NCBI GenBank assembly: GCA_020633055.1
Contig: JACKEJ010000006.1
Span: forward strand, 868,001 to 932,000
DNA: 64,000 nucleotides
Direction of reading: 5' to 3'
From: Sandaracinaceae bacterium
GTDB lineage: Bacteria; Myxococcota_A; Polyangia; Polyangiales; Houyiibacteriaceae
Both the position numbers and the translations under genes were made by a program. Shown here piece after piece: positions 42,697 through 51,010 of the stretch. The number at the start of each line of letters is the position of its first letter. The stretch's first letter is position 1. The notes below the pieces were generated by a model. The model did not search any database, was not told the DNA's origin, and saw only the letters and a list, made by a program, of their open reading frames with translations.

Positions 42697-44832
42697 CTAC
42701 TCGGCGGCGATGGCGTTGTTCTTCTGGTCTTCCAGGAGCCCCAGGCCGATGGCCATGGCCCGACGCGCGCGCTCGAGCAGCTGCTCGTCGGTCTCGATCT
42801 TGGCGTTCGCGCGTTCCAGGCGCTCGGTGAGCTGAGCCTTCTCTGCCGTGAGCGTCGCGATGTTGGCCTCGGCGTCGGCCTTCTGGGTCTCGAGGGCGGC
42901 GATGCTGGAGACGTGTGCCGCGACCTGGGCGTCGAGCTCGTCGCGCTCGGCCGTGCGCGTGGCGAGCTCGGCGGTCAGCTGATCGCGCTCTGCCTCCGTG
43001 CCCGCGAGACGTGCGTTCACGCTGGCCAGCGACTCTTCCAGCTCCGCGATGCGGGCACTCAGCTCGGTGCCCTTCGTGTTGGCCTCGGCCAGCTTGGACT
43101 CCGTGTCGGCCAGCTTGCGACCCACCAGGGCGAGCTGCTTGCTGTGCTCGGCTTCCGCCGCCGCGAGCGCGGCTTGTTTGGCGCTCTGTCCGGCCTCCTG
43201 CTCACTGGCCACGCGGGCCTCGAGCTCGGCGGCGGCAGCAGCGGCCTGTTGCTCCATGGCAGTCTCCAGCTCGCCACGGAGCGTCGCGAGCGCGGACTCG
43301 CGCGCCTCGTTGGCCGCGGCCTCGGCCGCGGAGGCGGCCGCTGCAGCGGCCGCAGCTGCCTCGGACATGGCGCTCTCATGCGCTGCCTGCGCGCTCCGCA
43401 GCGCCTCGTCGTGGTTGGCCTGTAGCGCTTCGCTTGCCGCGGTGTGCTCGGAGCGCAGCGCTTCGAGGGCGGCTGCGGCCTCGTTCTTGGCCTCCTCCAG
43501 CTGAGCCGCCGACGTGGCGCGCAGCATCGCGAATTCGGCGTCCTTGCTCTCGGTCAGTGAGGCCAGCGCGCTCGCGCTCGCCTCACGCGCCTCGGTCAGA
43601 TCCTGCGCGGCCTTCGCCTGCGCGGCCTCGAGATCACCTTCCAGCTTGCTGGCCGTGGCCTCGGCCCGCTCGATGCGCGCCTTCTGGTCCTCGCTGCGCT
43701 TGGCAGCGGCCTCCTTGTCGGCGCGGAGGGCCGTGATCTCCTCCGTGGCGCGCACCTTCTCGCGCTCCAGGCCAAGCACCTTGTCCTCGTAGTCAGCGAC
43801 CTTCCGCTCCGTGGCGAGGCTCTTGTCGTTCAGGTCCAGCAGCTGTCGCTCCTTGGACGTGATCTGGTCGCGTAGCCCCAGCAGCTCCTTGTCCTTGCTG
43901 TTGAGCGCCTCGCGCAGGTCGAGGTAGTCGCGGCTCGACACGCCGCCGCTCTTGCTGGCCTGCTCGCGCAGGGCGGCGACCTCGGTCTTCAGGACCGCGG
44001 CTTCGTTCGCCTGGGACTGGGCCGTCGCGAGCTCGCCTTCGAGGCCGCTCAAGCGCGTCTGCAGCGCCTCGGCGCGCGCCTCGGCCTCGCGGATGCGCCC
44101 CTCCGCGTCGCTCGCGCGTTCTTCCGCATCGCGCGCACGCGCCTCTGCGGCCTCGACCGCAGCGGTGTCGACGACCGGAGCCGTGAGCGCCGCCATCACG
44201 GGCTCCGGCGTTGGCTCGGGCTCCACCACGACTGGCTCTGGCTCTGGTTCTGGCTCTGGCTCTGCCGCGATCTCGATCGGTTCCGGTTCCGGCCCTGGAC
44301 CAAGGTCCTCTTCCAAGGAGTCCAACAGGTCCTCGAACTCGCCAGCGGGTTCGGGTGCAGGAGCAGGCTCGGCGGGCTCTTCCTCGAGCAGCAGCGAGTC
44401 GAACGCGTCGTCCGTGAAGGCCTCGACCTCCTCCTCGAGGGGCTCGCCCCCTGCGTCGAGCGGAACCAGGCGCGCGCAGATGTCGAAGAGCGCATCGAAC
44501 GAGACGGGCTTCTTGACGTACTCGTCGGCGCGCGTGCGGAGCTTCTTGTGTTGCTCGAAGATCTCGTCCGCGTTGGCGTCGCTCGACAGGATGACGAGCG
44601 GGATCTCTGCCAGCGTCGGGTCCTTCTTGATCTTCTTGCAGACCAAAAAGCCGTTCATGCCGTCGAGCTCGATGGCCAGCAGGATCAGCGTCGGGGGAGA
44701 CGCCTCGGCCTCGGCGATGCCCGCCTTGCCATCCGCCACGACGGAGACGCTGGCGCCCACCTGTCCAAAGCCCGCCGAGAGCTGCTCGGCGAAGGCGCTG
44801 TCCTTTTCGAAAACGAGAATCCGCTGCGACAT
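42697..44832 (-). CDS. FrzS-like pseudo-receiver/coiled-coil protein
   Basis: 711 residues from ATG 44832 with AAGGAG upstream. Residues 1-120 are a receiver domain resembling M. xanthus FrzS (CKKIKKDPTLAEIPLVILS, EQHKKLRTRADEYVKKPV). The phospho-acceptor Asp is replaced by Ala (A53 in LILLAIEL), so it cannot be phosphorylated there, as for the atypical FrzS receiver. Residues 140-225 are acidic and rich in Pro-Glu dipeptides. Residues ~225-700 form one very long Ala/Glu/Lys coiled coil. FrzS moves between cell poles in type IV pilus-driven motility; a similar polar or scaffold role is likely here. No frz or pil genes are nearby. Confidence 0.7.
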   Translation of the reverse strand: MSQRILVFEKDSAFAEQLSAGFGQVGASVSVVADGKAGIAEAEASPPTLILLAIELDGMNGFLVCKKIKKDPTLAEIPLVILSSDANADEIFEQHKKLRTRADEYVKKPVSFDALFDICARLVPLDAGGEPLEEEVEAFTDDAFDSLLLEEEPAEPAPAPEPAGEFEDLLDSLEEDLGPGPEPEPIEIAAEPEPEPEPEPVVVEPEPTPEPVMAALTAPVVDTAAVEAAEARARDAEERASDAEGRIREAEARAEALQTRLSGLEGELATAQSQANEAAVLKTEVAALREQASKSGGVSSRDYLDLREALNSKDKELLGLRDQITSKERQLLDLNDKSLATERKVADYEDKVLGLEREKVRATEEITALRADKEAAAKRSEDQKARIERAEATASKLEGDLEAAQAKAAQDLTEAREASASALASLTESKDAEFAMLRATSAAQLEEAKNEAAAALEALRSEHTAASEALQANHDEALRSAQAAHESAMSEAAAAAAAAASAAEAAANEARESALATLRGELETAMEQQAAAAAAELEARVASEQEAGQSAKQAALAAAEAEHSKQLALVGRKLADTESKLAEANTKGTELSARIAELEESLASVNARLAGTEAERDQLTAELATRTAERDELDAQVAAHVSSIAALETQKADAEANIATLTAEKAQLTERLERANAKIETDEQLLERARRAMAIGLGLLEDQKNNAIAAE

Positions 44833-44978
44833 GCTGCTCCTTCGGCCCCGTCGCACGGGCGCTCGACGGTCGCGCGCTCGGTCTGGTGGACCCTAGGGCG
44901 CCACGGGGAGCCGCAGGATAGTTCGCGCCGGAATCGCGTGTCAACGATTGCGGCGCCTGGAAACCCGTCTGGTTTTGG

Positions 44979-45455
44979 CTAGTTATCGCACGTTTTCGTG
45001 GGCCCGCCGGTCCACCAGCGTCGCAGGTGTTCATGGAGATCGACCGCGCCCAGCCCCCCCCATGTGGCGTCCAGCCGCAGCGGCTCCCCGCCACGTCGCT
45101 CGAGCACGACTTGCAGGGCGTCGTCGTCCAACCAGACGTGGCCAATCGCGTCGCGGGGAAGGGACACGTCGCCGTTCTCGGTGGAGACCGTCAGCGCGTC
45201 GCTGGTGAGCCGCAGTCGCCAGGTCGCCCGCTCGTGCGCACGCCTCCCGCCCCCCCTCGCCGCCATCGCCCAGCCGAGGGCGGCGAGCACACACAGCAGC
45301 CCGACGACTCCGAGGATCGCGTGGCGGTGGGTGGTGAGCAAGAGCAGCACACCGGCCGGCCCAGTGACGAGCGCCGCGACGAACCGCGCGCGCGCCAAGT
45401 CGCGCTCTACGTGGGTAGCGTAAGCGAGATGCTGCGGGGGCTCGTCGAGCGCCAT
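44979..45455 (-). CDS. Two-helix membrane protein with PH-like domain
   Basis: 158 residues from ATG 45455, five bases after the previous stop. Two close hydrophobic helices (about 26-42 and 46-66) are followed by a beta-rich cytoplasmic-type domain (WRLRLTSDALTVSTENGDVSLPRDAIGHVWLDDDALQVVLERRGGEPLRLD) that resembles bacterial PH-like domains. The function is unknown; membrane anchoring plus a small binding domain is the likely design. Third gene in a run with the fused uroporphyrinogen enzyme and a lipoprotein. Confidence 0.7.
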   Translation of the reverse strand: MALDEPPQHLAYATHVERDLARARFVAALVTGPAGVLLLLTTHRHAILGVVGLLCVLAALGWAMAARGGGRRAHERATWRLRLTSDALTVSTENGDVSLPRDAIGHVWLDDDALQVVLERRGGEPLRLDATWGGLGAVDLHEHLRRWWTGGPTKTCDN

Positions 45456-45460
45456 CGCGC

Positions 45461-45889
45461 TCAGTGCGCCACCACGCGCAGGAAGAAGCGTTGGTCGGTG
45501 TTGTTGCGCACGGTCACGGTCTCGGTGGTGGCTCCGAGGATGAGCCCCGCGTCGCCAGAGGCCAATGTTGCGGACGCGCCGCTCTCCGAGAACGCGATGT
45601 ACACGAGCACCGCCTTCGGGACACGGCCGAGAGGATGTGCGATCTCGAACGTCGTGCGCGGCGAGAAGGTGATCCACGCGCAGGTGTCGCCTGCCCAGCC
45701 CGCGGACTCCCAGGCCTCGAGGGTGGGGTCGAAGTCTGCGCACGCCAGGTCCGCCGCGTCGACCTGGACGGTGGTCTGTGCGGCGGCGTCACCGCACCCG
45801 GCGAGCGCGTGCGAGAGCAGCAAGAGCACGCAGGGCAGGGCGCACAGCGTGGCGAGCTGGCGCCGGGAGGGCAGGGGTGCATGAGTCAT
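45461..45889 (-). CDS. Small lipoprotein of unknown function
   Basis: 142 residues with a clear lipobox HALAGC (C32). The mature part is a beta-rich domain with two further Cys (ADLACADFD, GDTCAWITF) that may form a disulfide. Its ATG overlaps the stop of the uroporphyrinogen enzyme gene (ATGA on the minus strand), so translation is coupled. No family is recognised. Confidence 0.72.
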   Translation of the reverse strand: MTHAPLPSRRQLATLCALPCVLLLLSHALAGCGDAAAQTTVQVDAADLACADFDPTLEAWESAGWAGDTCAWITFSPRTTFEIAHPLGRVPKAVLVYIAFSESGASATLASGDAGLILGATTETVTVRNNTDQRFFLRVVAH

Positions 45890-47463
45890 GGCGTGTCCGT
45901 CCTTGCGCGTGCGTGGGCTTCCAGGGTCTCGACCATGGCCGCGACCGTGTGTGGCGAGGCCTCGAGCGTGGGCTCGAGCCCGACCGACCTCAGCGTGGCA
46001 GACGTGATGGGCCCAATCGAGAGCAGCGTGCGGGAGGCCAACGTCGTCCGCGCGTCGAGACCTTCGGCGGTGAGAGCGTCCATGAGGTTGCGCACCGTCG
46101 ACGACGAGGTGAACGCGATGGTGTCGACGGGGGGAACGCCGTCCTCGTCTTCAGCGTCGGACAAGGCGGCTCGGAGCGCGCCGCAGGTGGCCGCATCGGG
46201 TCCGAGGGTCTGGTAGGCGGTGACCACGTCCACGAGCACCCCTGCAGACCGTAGGGTGTCGGGAAGCACCTCGCGCGCCACCTCGGCCCGCGGCAAGAGC
46301 ACCCGAGCGCCGGCGTGGAGGACCCCGTCGAGCGCCGCGAGCACCCCTTCCGCCGTGCTGTCGTCGGGGACGAACTCTGGATTCACGCCACGTTCGCGGA
46401 GCTCGTCCGCGGTCTTGGGGCCAATGGCCAGCACGCGCGCGGCGCCGAGGGCCCGCGCGTCGCGCCGGGCTGCGTACAATGCGTCGAAGAAGGCACGCAC
46501 CGCGTTGGCCGACGTGAACGCGATCAAGTCGTAGGTCAGCGGGCCGCGCACGGTGGCGCGCAGGGCGTCGTCGTCGTCTGGAGGGGCGATGCGGATGGTG
46601 GGCACGCACAGCGTGTCGGCGCCCGCCGCGCGCAGCCGGGAGACCAGCGCACCGGCTTGGTCGACCGCCCGCGTGACCAGCACGCGTCGCCCGAACAGGG
46701 GCTTGTTGTCGAACCAGCGCAGGGAGTCGCGGAGCGTCACGACCTCGCCCACGATGGTGAGGGCCGGTGTGCCGATGCCCGCCTCCGCCACGCGCTGGTG
46801 GATGTCGGCGACGGTTCCTACGACGGTGCGCTGGCGCGGGAGCGAGGCCCACTGCACCACGGCGACTGGCGTGGTCGGTGCGCGTCCGTGCGCCATGAGC
46901 GACTGCATGAGCCCGGCCAGCCGGCGGCGCCCCATGAAGATGACGAGCGTCTGGGTGGCCGTCGCCAGGCGCGCCCAGTCATGGCTCGACGCGTCCTTCT
47001 CGGGCGACTCCGTGGCGGTGATGTAGGCCACGCTGGACGCGAGGTCGCGGTGGGTGAGCGAGAGCCCTGCGTAGGCCGTCGCTGCCAGCGGGGACGGAAC
47101 GCCCGGGACGACCTCGAACGGGATGCCCGCCTCGGCCAGGGCCTCCGCTTCCTCGGACCCGCGCCCGAACAGATACGGGTCACCGCCCTTGAGCCGCACC
47201 ACGTAGTGGCCAGCGCGCGCCGCGGCGACGAGCTTGTCGTTGATGGCCGTCTGGCGTTCGCTCACGCGACCTCCCCGCTTCCCGACGAAGACGCGCTCCG
47301 CCCCAGGAGGCGCGTGCTCGAGGAGCTCGGGGTGCACCAGCGCGTCGTACAGCACCACGTCAGCTTGCTGTAGGTGTCGCAAGGCCCGCAGCGTGATGAG
47401 GGCCGGATCGCCGGGACCGGCGCCGACGAGGTAGACACGACCGAGTGCGGGCGCTGTGGACAC
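45886..47463 (-). CDS. Fused uroporphyrinogen-III methyltransferase/synthase
   Basis: 525 residues from a GTG at 47463; an in-frame TTG at 47529 would add 22 residues with no family match. Residues ~6-250 are a SAM-dependent uroporphyrinogen-III C-methyltransferase (VYLVGAGPGDPALITLRALRHLQQADVVLYDALV, VVRLKGGDPYLFGRG, VPGVPSPLAATAYAGLSLTHR). Residues ~262-520 are a uroporphyrinogen-III synthase (RRVLVTRAVDQAGALVSRLRAAGADTLCVPTIRI, LIAFTSANAVRAFFDAL, FTSSSTVRNLMD). The fusion closes the tetrapyrrole ring and methylates it to precorrin-2, feeding siroheme or cobalamin. Such CobA-HemD fusions are known in several bacteria. Confidence 0.93.
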   Translation of the reverse strand: MSTAPALGRVYLVGAGPGDPALITLRALRHLQQADVVLYDALVHPELLEHAPPGAERVFVGKRGGRVSERQTAINDKLVAAARAGHYVVRLKGGDPYLFGRGSEEAEALAEAGIPFEVVPGVPSPLAATAYAGLSLTHRDLASSVAYITATESPEKDASSHDWARLATATQTLVIFMGRRRLAGLMQSLMAHGRAPTTPVAVVQWASLPRQRTVVGTVADIHQRVAEAGIGTPALTIVGEVVTLRDSLRWFDNKPLFGRRVLVTRAVDQAGALVSRLRAAGADTLCVPTIRIAPPDDDDALRATVRGPLTYDLIAFTSANAVRAFFDALYAARRDARALGAARVLAIGPKTADELRERGVNPEFVPDDSTAEGVLAALDGVLHAGARVLLPRAEVAREVLPDTLRSAGVLVDVVTAYQTLGPDAATCGALRAALSDAEDEDGVPPVDTIAFTSSSTVRNLMDALTAEGLDARTTLASRTLLSIGPITSATLRSVGLEPTLEASPHTVAAMVETLEAHARARTDTP

Positions 47464-47547
47464 GCGCGGCAGTGTAGAGGCCCGCGCGGCGAGGGCAATC
47501 GCTCGCCGTCGTTGACCAGAGGGGTCCAAAGCGAGTACGGAAGGAGC

Positions 47548-48369
47548 ATGGTCGACCCTACGGATGAAGACCTCTTCGACGAAGACGACGCGGAAGGCGC
47601 CGACGAAGACGAGCGCCCCAAGCCCCGCGCCCGCGCGAGCTCTCGGGCGCGAGGCGACCGCGGTGGATCGAGCGCGGGGGCCTCACCTGGAGGCAGCGCG
47701 TCTGCACGGGCTGCCTCCGCAGCGGACGACGACGAGGGCGACGAGGACGACGAGGACGACGAGGACGACGGCGGCGACCTGGACGACGACGGAGACGGCG
47801 GAGCGCGCGGTGAGGACGGCGATCACCGCGACAGCACCACGCCGCCGCGCGAGTCGCCTCGCAGCGCGCGCCCCGAGAGTCACAGCCAGCCACCGCGCAG
47901 CGAGTCCGAGCCCCGCCGAGACCGCCGTGAGAGCCTCTTTCGCGAGACGCTGCGCCGCGCCGTCGAGAAGAGCGTCGAGGCGGGCGTCGAGACCTTCACC
48001 AAGGCGGACAGTGCCTTCCGAGGGGTGGACAGCGCCTTCCGTGGCGTGGTCGACGAGGTGAAGCTCCCCAAAGAGTTCGCGAACGTCTTCTTCAATCAGG
48101 TCGACGAGACCAAGAACGCCGTCGTGCGGGTCGTCGCGCGCGAGGTGCGCGAGTTCCTGGACGCCACCGACATCGCCGACGAGTTCTACCGCGCCCTCAC
48201 CAGCCTCTCGTTCGAGATCAAGACGGAAATCCGCTTCATCCCGAACGACCAAGGGGGCGTCAGGCCCGACGTGCGCGCCAAGGTGGCTCCACGCCGCGAC
48301 AAGGGGCGCGACCGCGATCCAGAGAAGGGTCGCGACCGCGACAAGGGGCGCGGCCGCGACGACCCGTAG
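47548..48369 (+). CDS. Acidic/basic low-complexity protein with conserved helical core
   Basis: 273 residues from ATG 47548, directly after AAGGAG (one-base gap, closer than usual). Residues 1-110 are extremely acidic with Asp/Glu runs (DDEGDEDDEDDEDDGG) and Arg/Ser-rich patches. Residues ~130-245 form a folded-looking core: LFRETLRRAVEKSVEAGVETFTKADSAFRGVDSAFRGVVDEV, with a repeated SAFRGV, then LPKEFANVFFNQVDETKNAVVRVVAREVREFLDATDIADEFYRALTSLSFEIKTEIRFIP. The C-terminus repeats basic RDRD/KGRD units. The central helical stretch could bind membrane or other hydrophobic surfaces. No family is recognised. Confidence 0.65.
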   Translation: MVDPTDEDLFDEDDAEGADEDERPKPRARASSRARGDRGGSSAGASPGGSASARAASAADDDEGDEDDEDDEDDGGDLDDDGDGGARGEDGDHRDSTTPPRESPRSARPESHSQPPRSESEPRRDRRESLFRETLRRAVEKSVEAGVETFTKADSAFRGVDSAFRGVVDEVKLPKEFANVFFNQVDETKNAVVRVVAREVREFLDATDIADEFYRALTSLSFEIKTEIRFIPNDQGGVRPDVRAKVAPRRDKGRDRDPEKGRDRDKGRGRDDP

Positions 48370-48437
48370 CGCCCGGAGGTGACCTCACCGGAGGCACCAG
48401 GAGGCGCGCCGGTCGGGAATGGGCTATCCCGGCCCGT

Positions 48438-49550
48438 ATGCCTCGCGTTCTCTACGTGTCCAAGCCCGTCGCCCCGCCGTGGAACGACAGCTCCAAGAAC
48501 CTTGTGCGGGATCTCGCGCTCGGCCTCTTGCGCTACGAGCCCGCCGTCATGACGCGCCGTGGCGAGGACCACACGCTGGGTGCGCGGGTGGCCGCGGATC
48601 CGGTCTACCCTGCCAGCGCGGGAGGCTTCGCGCCGGGCATGAAGGACAACGCGCGCGTGATGGGTCGCCTGGTGTTGGGCGCAGCTCCCGACCTGGCGCA
48701 CTTCTTCTTTGCGCCCAACCCCAAGAGCTCGGCTGCGGGCCGCTTGGCGACGACGCTGCGCGGCATGCCGTCCGTGCACACCATCTGCAGCGCGCCGCGT
48801 GAGGAGCAGGCTGTGGCCAAGGTGCTCTTCGCCGACAAGAACGTGGTGCTGAGCGCCCACACGGAGGCGCGCATGCTGGACGCTGGCGTGCCGCGCGAGC
48901 GGCTGGTGCGCATCCCGCCGGCCATCGAAGCGCTCGCCCCGCGGTCGGCGGCGCAAGTGGGTGTTGCGCGCGCCCTGTTCTCGCTCCCCACCGACGCGCC
49001 CGTGCTGTGCTACCCGGGCGACCTCGAGTTCGGTCGCGGCGCGGTCACCGTGCTCGATGCGTTCGCGGCGCTGCCAGGGCGCGATGCGTTGCTGGTCATG
49101 GCCTGTCGTGCGAAGACGGCGGGGGCGAAGGAGGCGGAGCAGACGCTGCGCGCCCACGCGGAGTCACTCGGGGTAGGATCGCGCGTCGTGTGGGTGGGCG
49201 AGACCAACGCCATCCACGATCTGCTCGGTGCCGTGGACGTGGTGCTGCTGCCCACCGACACCCTCTACGCGAAGATGGACTACCCGCTGGTGATCCTCGA
49301 GGCGATGTCTTTGGGCAAGCCGGTCGTCGTCGGCGCTGGGACGCCGGCCGAGGAGCTGTGCGTGGACGGAGCGGCCATTGCCACCGAGGTCTCGCGCGAC
49401 GCGGTGCTCGCGGTGATGCAGCGGCTCGTCGACGACGCTGGCGCGCGCGCGACTCACGGCGAGCGCGGGCGGGCGCGGGTCCTCGCGCAGTACACACGCG
49501 CGCCGATGGCGGCGGCCTACGAGGCCCTCTACGACGAGCTGTGCGCTTGA
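48438..49550 (+). CDS. GT4-like glycosyltransferase
   Basis: 370 residues. The C-terminal half has the GT-B pattern of family 4: LCYPGDLEFGRG, a region aligning with the nucleotide-sugar site, and the E-x7-E-type segment MDYPLVILEAMSLGKPVVVGAGTPAEELC. The N-terminal half begins RVLYVSKPVAPPWNDSSKNLVRDLALGL, an acceptor-domain start. It should transfer a sugar from a nucleotide donor; donor and acceptor are unknown. It is followed 32 bases later by a methyltransferase, suggesting glycan or lipid modification together. Confidence 0.85.
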   Translation: MPRVLYVSKPVAPPWNDSSKNLVRDLALGLLRYEPAVMTRRGEDHTLGARVAADPVYPASAGGFAPGMKDNARVMGRLVLGAAPDLAHFFFAPNPKSSAAGRLATTLRGMPSVHTICSAPREEQAVAKVLFADKNVVLSAHTEARMLDAGVPRERLVRIPPAIEALAPRSAAQVGVARALFSLPTDAPVLCYPGDLEFGRGAVTVLDAFAALPGRDALLVMACRAKTAGAKEAEQTLRAHAESLGVGSRVVWVGETNAIHDLLGAVDVVLLPTDTLYAKMDYPLVILEAMSLGKPVVVGAGTPAEELCVDGAAIATEVSRDAVLAVMQRLVDDAGARATHGERGRARVLAQYTRAPMAAAYEALYDELCA

Positions 49551-49582
49551 CCCGGGGACCGCTTGGCCTCACCAAACGCGCC

Positions 49583-50329
49583 ATGTCCAGCAAGCAGAGC
49601 CCCACGGGGGACGCGTCCCAGGCGCAGGCCAAGACCTACTACGACGACTTCAGCGGGTGGTACGAGCGTGAGCGTTCGCGCGGCTACCACGTGATGCTGG
49701 ACGACATCGAGGTCGCGGTGGCCGAGCCGTTCGCGCGCGGCAAGGACATCCTCGAGATGGGCTGCGGCACCGGCCTCATCATGAGGCGTCTTGCCCCCCT
49801 CGCGCGTTCGGCCAAGGGCGTGGACATCTCGCCGGGCATGATCGAGTTGGCGAAGGAGCGCGGCCTCGACGTGCAGCTCGGCAGCGTCACGGAGCTGCCC
49901 TTCGACGACCAGAGCTTCGACCTTGTCTACAGCTTCAAGGTGCTGGCGCACATCCCCGACATCGGCCAGGCGCTCAGCGAGGCGGCGCGCGTGACGCGCC
50001 CCGGCGGCCACCTGCTGCTCGAGTTCTACAACCCGCTCAGCCTGCGCTACGCGGCCAAGCGCCTCGCCGGGCCGCAGCGCATCAGCGAGACCCGCACGGA
50101 GGCCGACATGTTCACGCGCTGGGACTCGCCCTTCGTCATCCCCAAGTTGCTGCCGCCCAACGTGGAATTGAAGGGCTTTCGTGGTGTGCGCGTGCTCACC
50201 CCGGCCGCCTTCGTGCACAGGGTGCCGGTCGTGGGCGCTGCCCTCCGCCGCGCCGAGAGCCTCGTGGTGGACACCCCGCTGCGCTACTTCGGTGGCTTCC
50301 TGATCGCGGTTCTCCAGCGCGTGGACTGA
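49583..50329 (+). CDS. Class I SAM-dependent methyltransferase
   Basis: 248 residues. It has the SAM site ILEMGCGTGLIMRRL (about 57-71), the acidic GVDISPGMIELAKERG, and LPFDDQSFDLVYSFKVLAHIPD followed by RVTRPGGHLLLEFYNP, as in the Methyltransf_11/UbiE-like group. The C-terminal ~90 residues are less typical (LSLRYAAKRLAGPQRISETRTEADMFTRWDSPFVIPKLLPP), suggesting a specific acceptor. It is preceded by the glycosyltransferase gene and probably in its operon. Confidence 0.88.
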   Translation: MSSKQSPTGDASQAQAKTYYDDFSGWYERERSRGYHVMLDDIEVAVAEPFARGKDILEMGCGTGLIMRRLAPLARSAKGVDISPGMIELAKERGLDVQLGSVTELPFDDQSFDLVYSFKVLAHIPDIGQALSEAARVTRPGGHLLLEFYNPLSLRYAAKRLAGPQRISETRTEADMFTRWDSPFVIPKLLPPNVELKGFRGVRVLTPAAFVHRVPVVGAALRRAESLVVDTPLRYFGGFLIAVLQRVD

Positions 50330-50420
50330 CTCGTCGTCGCACCTTGCGTGCGAACCTTCGCCCGGCGAAAGGCCCTTCCGGCAATCCTGCACTTCGCGCT
50401 AGCCGTTCTTCAACGGACTG

Positions 50421-50928
50421 CTAGCCAGCGCGGGTTCTGTCCTGGTCCCCACGGAGACGGCCCATCCATCGCGGGCCGGTGGGGTAGTCGTGGGTGACAT
50501 CGGCCCAGTGCGCGCGCAACCATTGCAGGGCAGCCTCGGTATCCCCGAAAACGCGATACGGCCACACGGGAGGCGATAGCCACGTGAAGGCTGTGAAGAG
50601 GCCGCGCTGCACCGGAGAAGCGACGACCATCGCCTGTCCGGCGTTGAAGCGACGCTCGACATCTGCGTAGCGCGCCTCGTATCCCGCCACGATCTGGCGC
50701 TGCTTCGAGGTCAACATCAGCACGTGCATCGATGCGCACCAAGAAGCCATAGGGGGCGTGTACGTCGTCGCGCATCCACCGCTCGAGCTCTCGGAAGGCG
50801 CGGTGTAGCTCCGCGTCGCTCGTCCGCTCGGGGAACACCAACTCGACCAGCCCAGGCGAGAGGAGTCGAAACCATGCGTGCGCCGGAGCGGCGAGCATTC
50901 CCTGAGCCCCGTCGAGTGAAGCATCCAC
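50421..50928 (-). pseudogene. Frameshifted STAS/SpoIIAA-like protein gene
   Basis: Two overlapping frames together read as one protein of about 168 residues. From a GTG at 50928 the first frame gives WFRLLSPGLVELVFPERTSDAELHRAFRELERWMRDD...GFLVRID. The next frame continues HVLMLTSKQRQIVAGYEARYADVERRFNAGQAMVVASPVQRGLFTAFTWLSPP and ALQWLRAHWADV, ending at a stop at 50421. The joined sequence looks like the small SpoIIAA/STAS-like proteins frequent in myxobacteria. The break is near 50727, where one extra base would shift the frame. It is either a recent inactivation or a sequencing error. Confidence 0.65.
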
Positions 50929-51010
50929 GGACGAACGATGCCCGAATCATCCCGCGGTGTCAGCCACCGGCGCTGACCCGCGAGACATGACCGCCCGGGA
51001 TCTCCTCGTC

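Noticed and set aside
44950..44995. Sigma-54 promoter near TTTTGGCTAGTTATCGCA
   Set aside because: The GG-GC spacing is nine bases and the -12 box is CGCA rather than TTGC.
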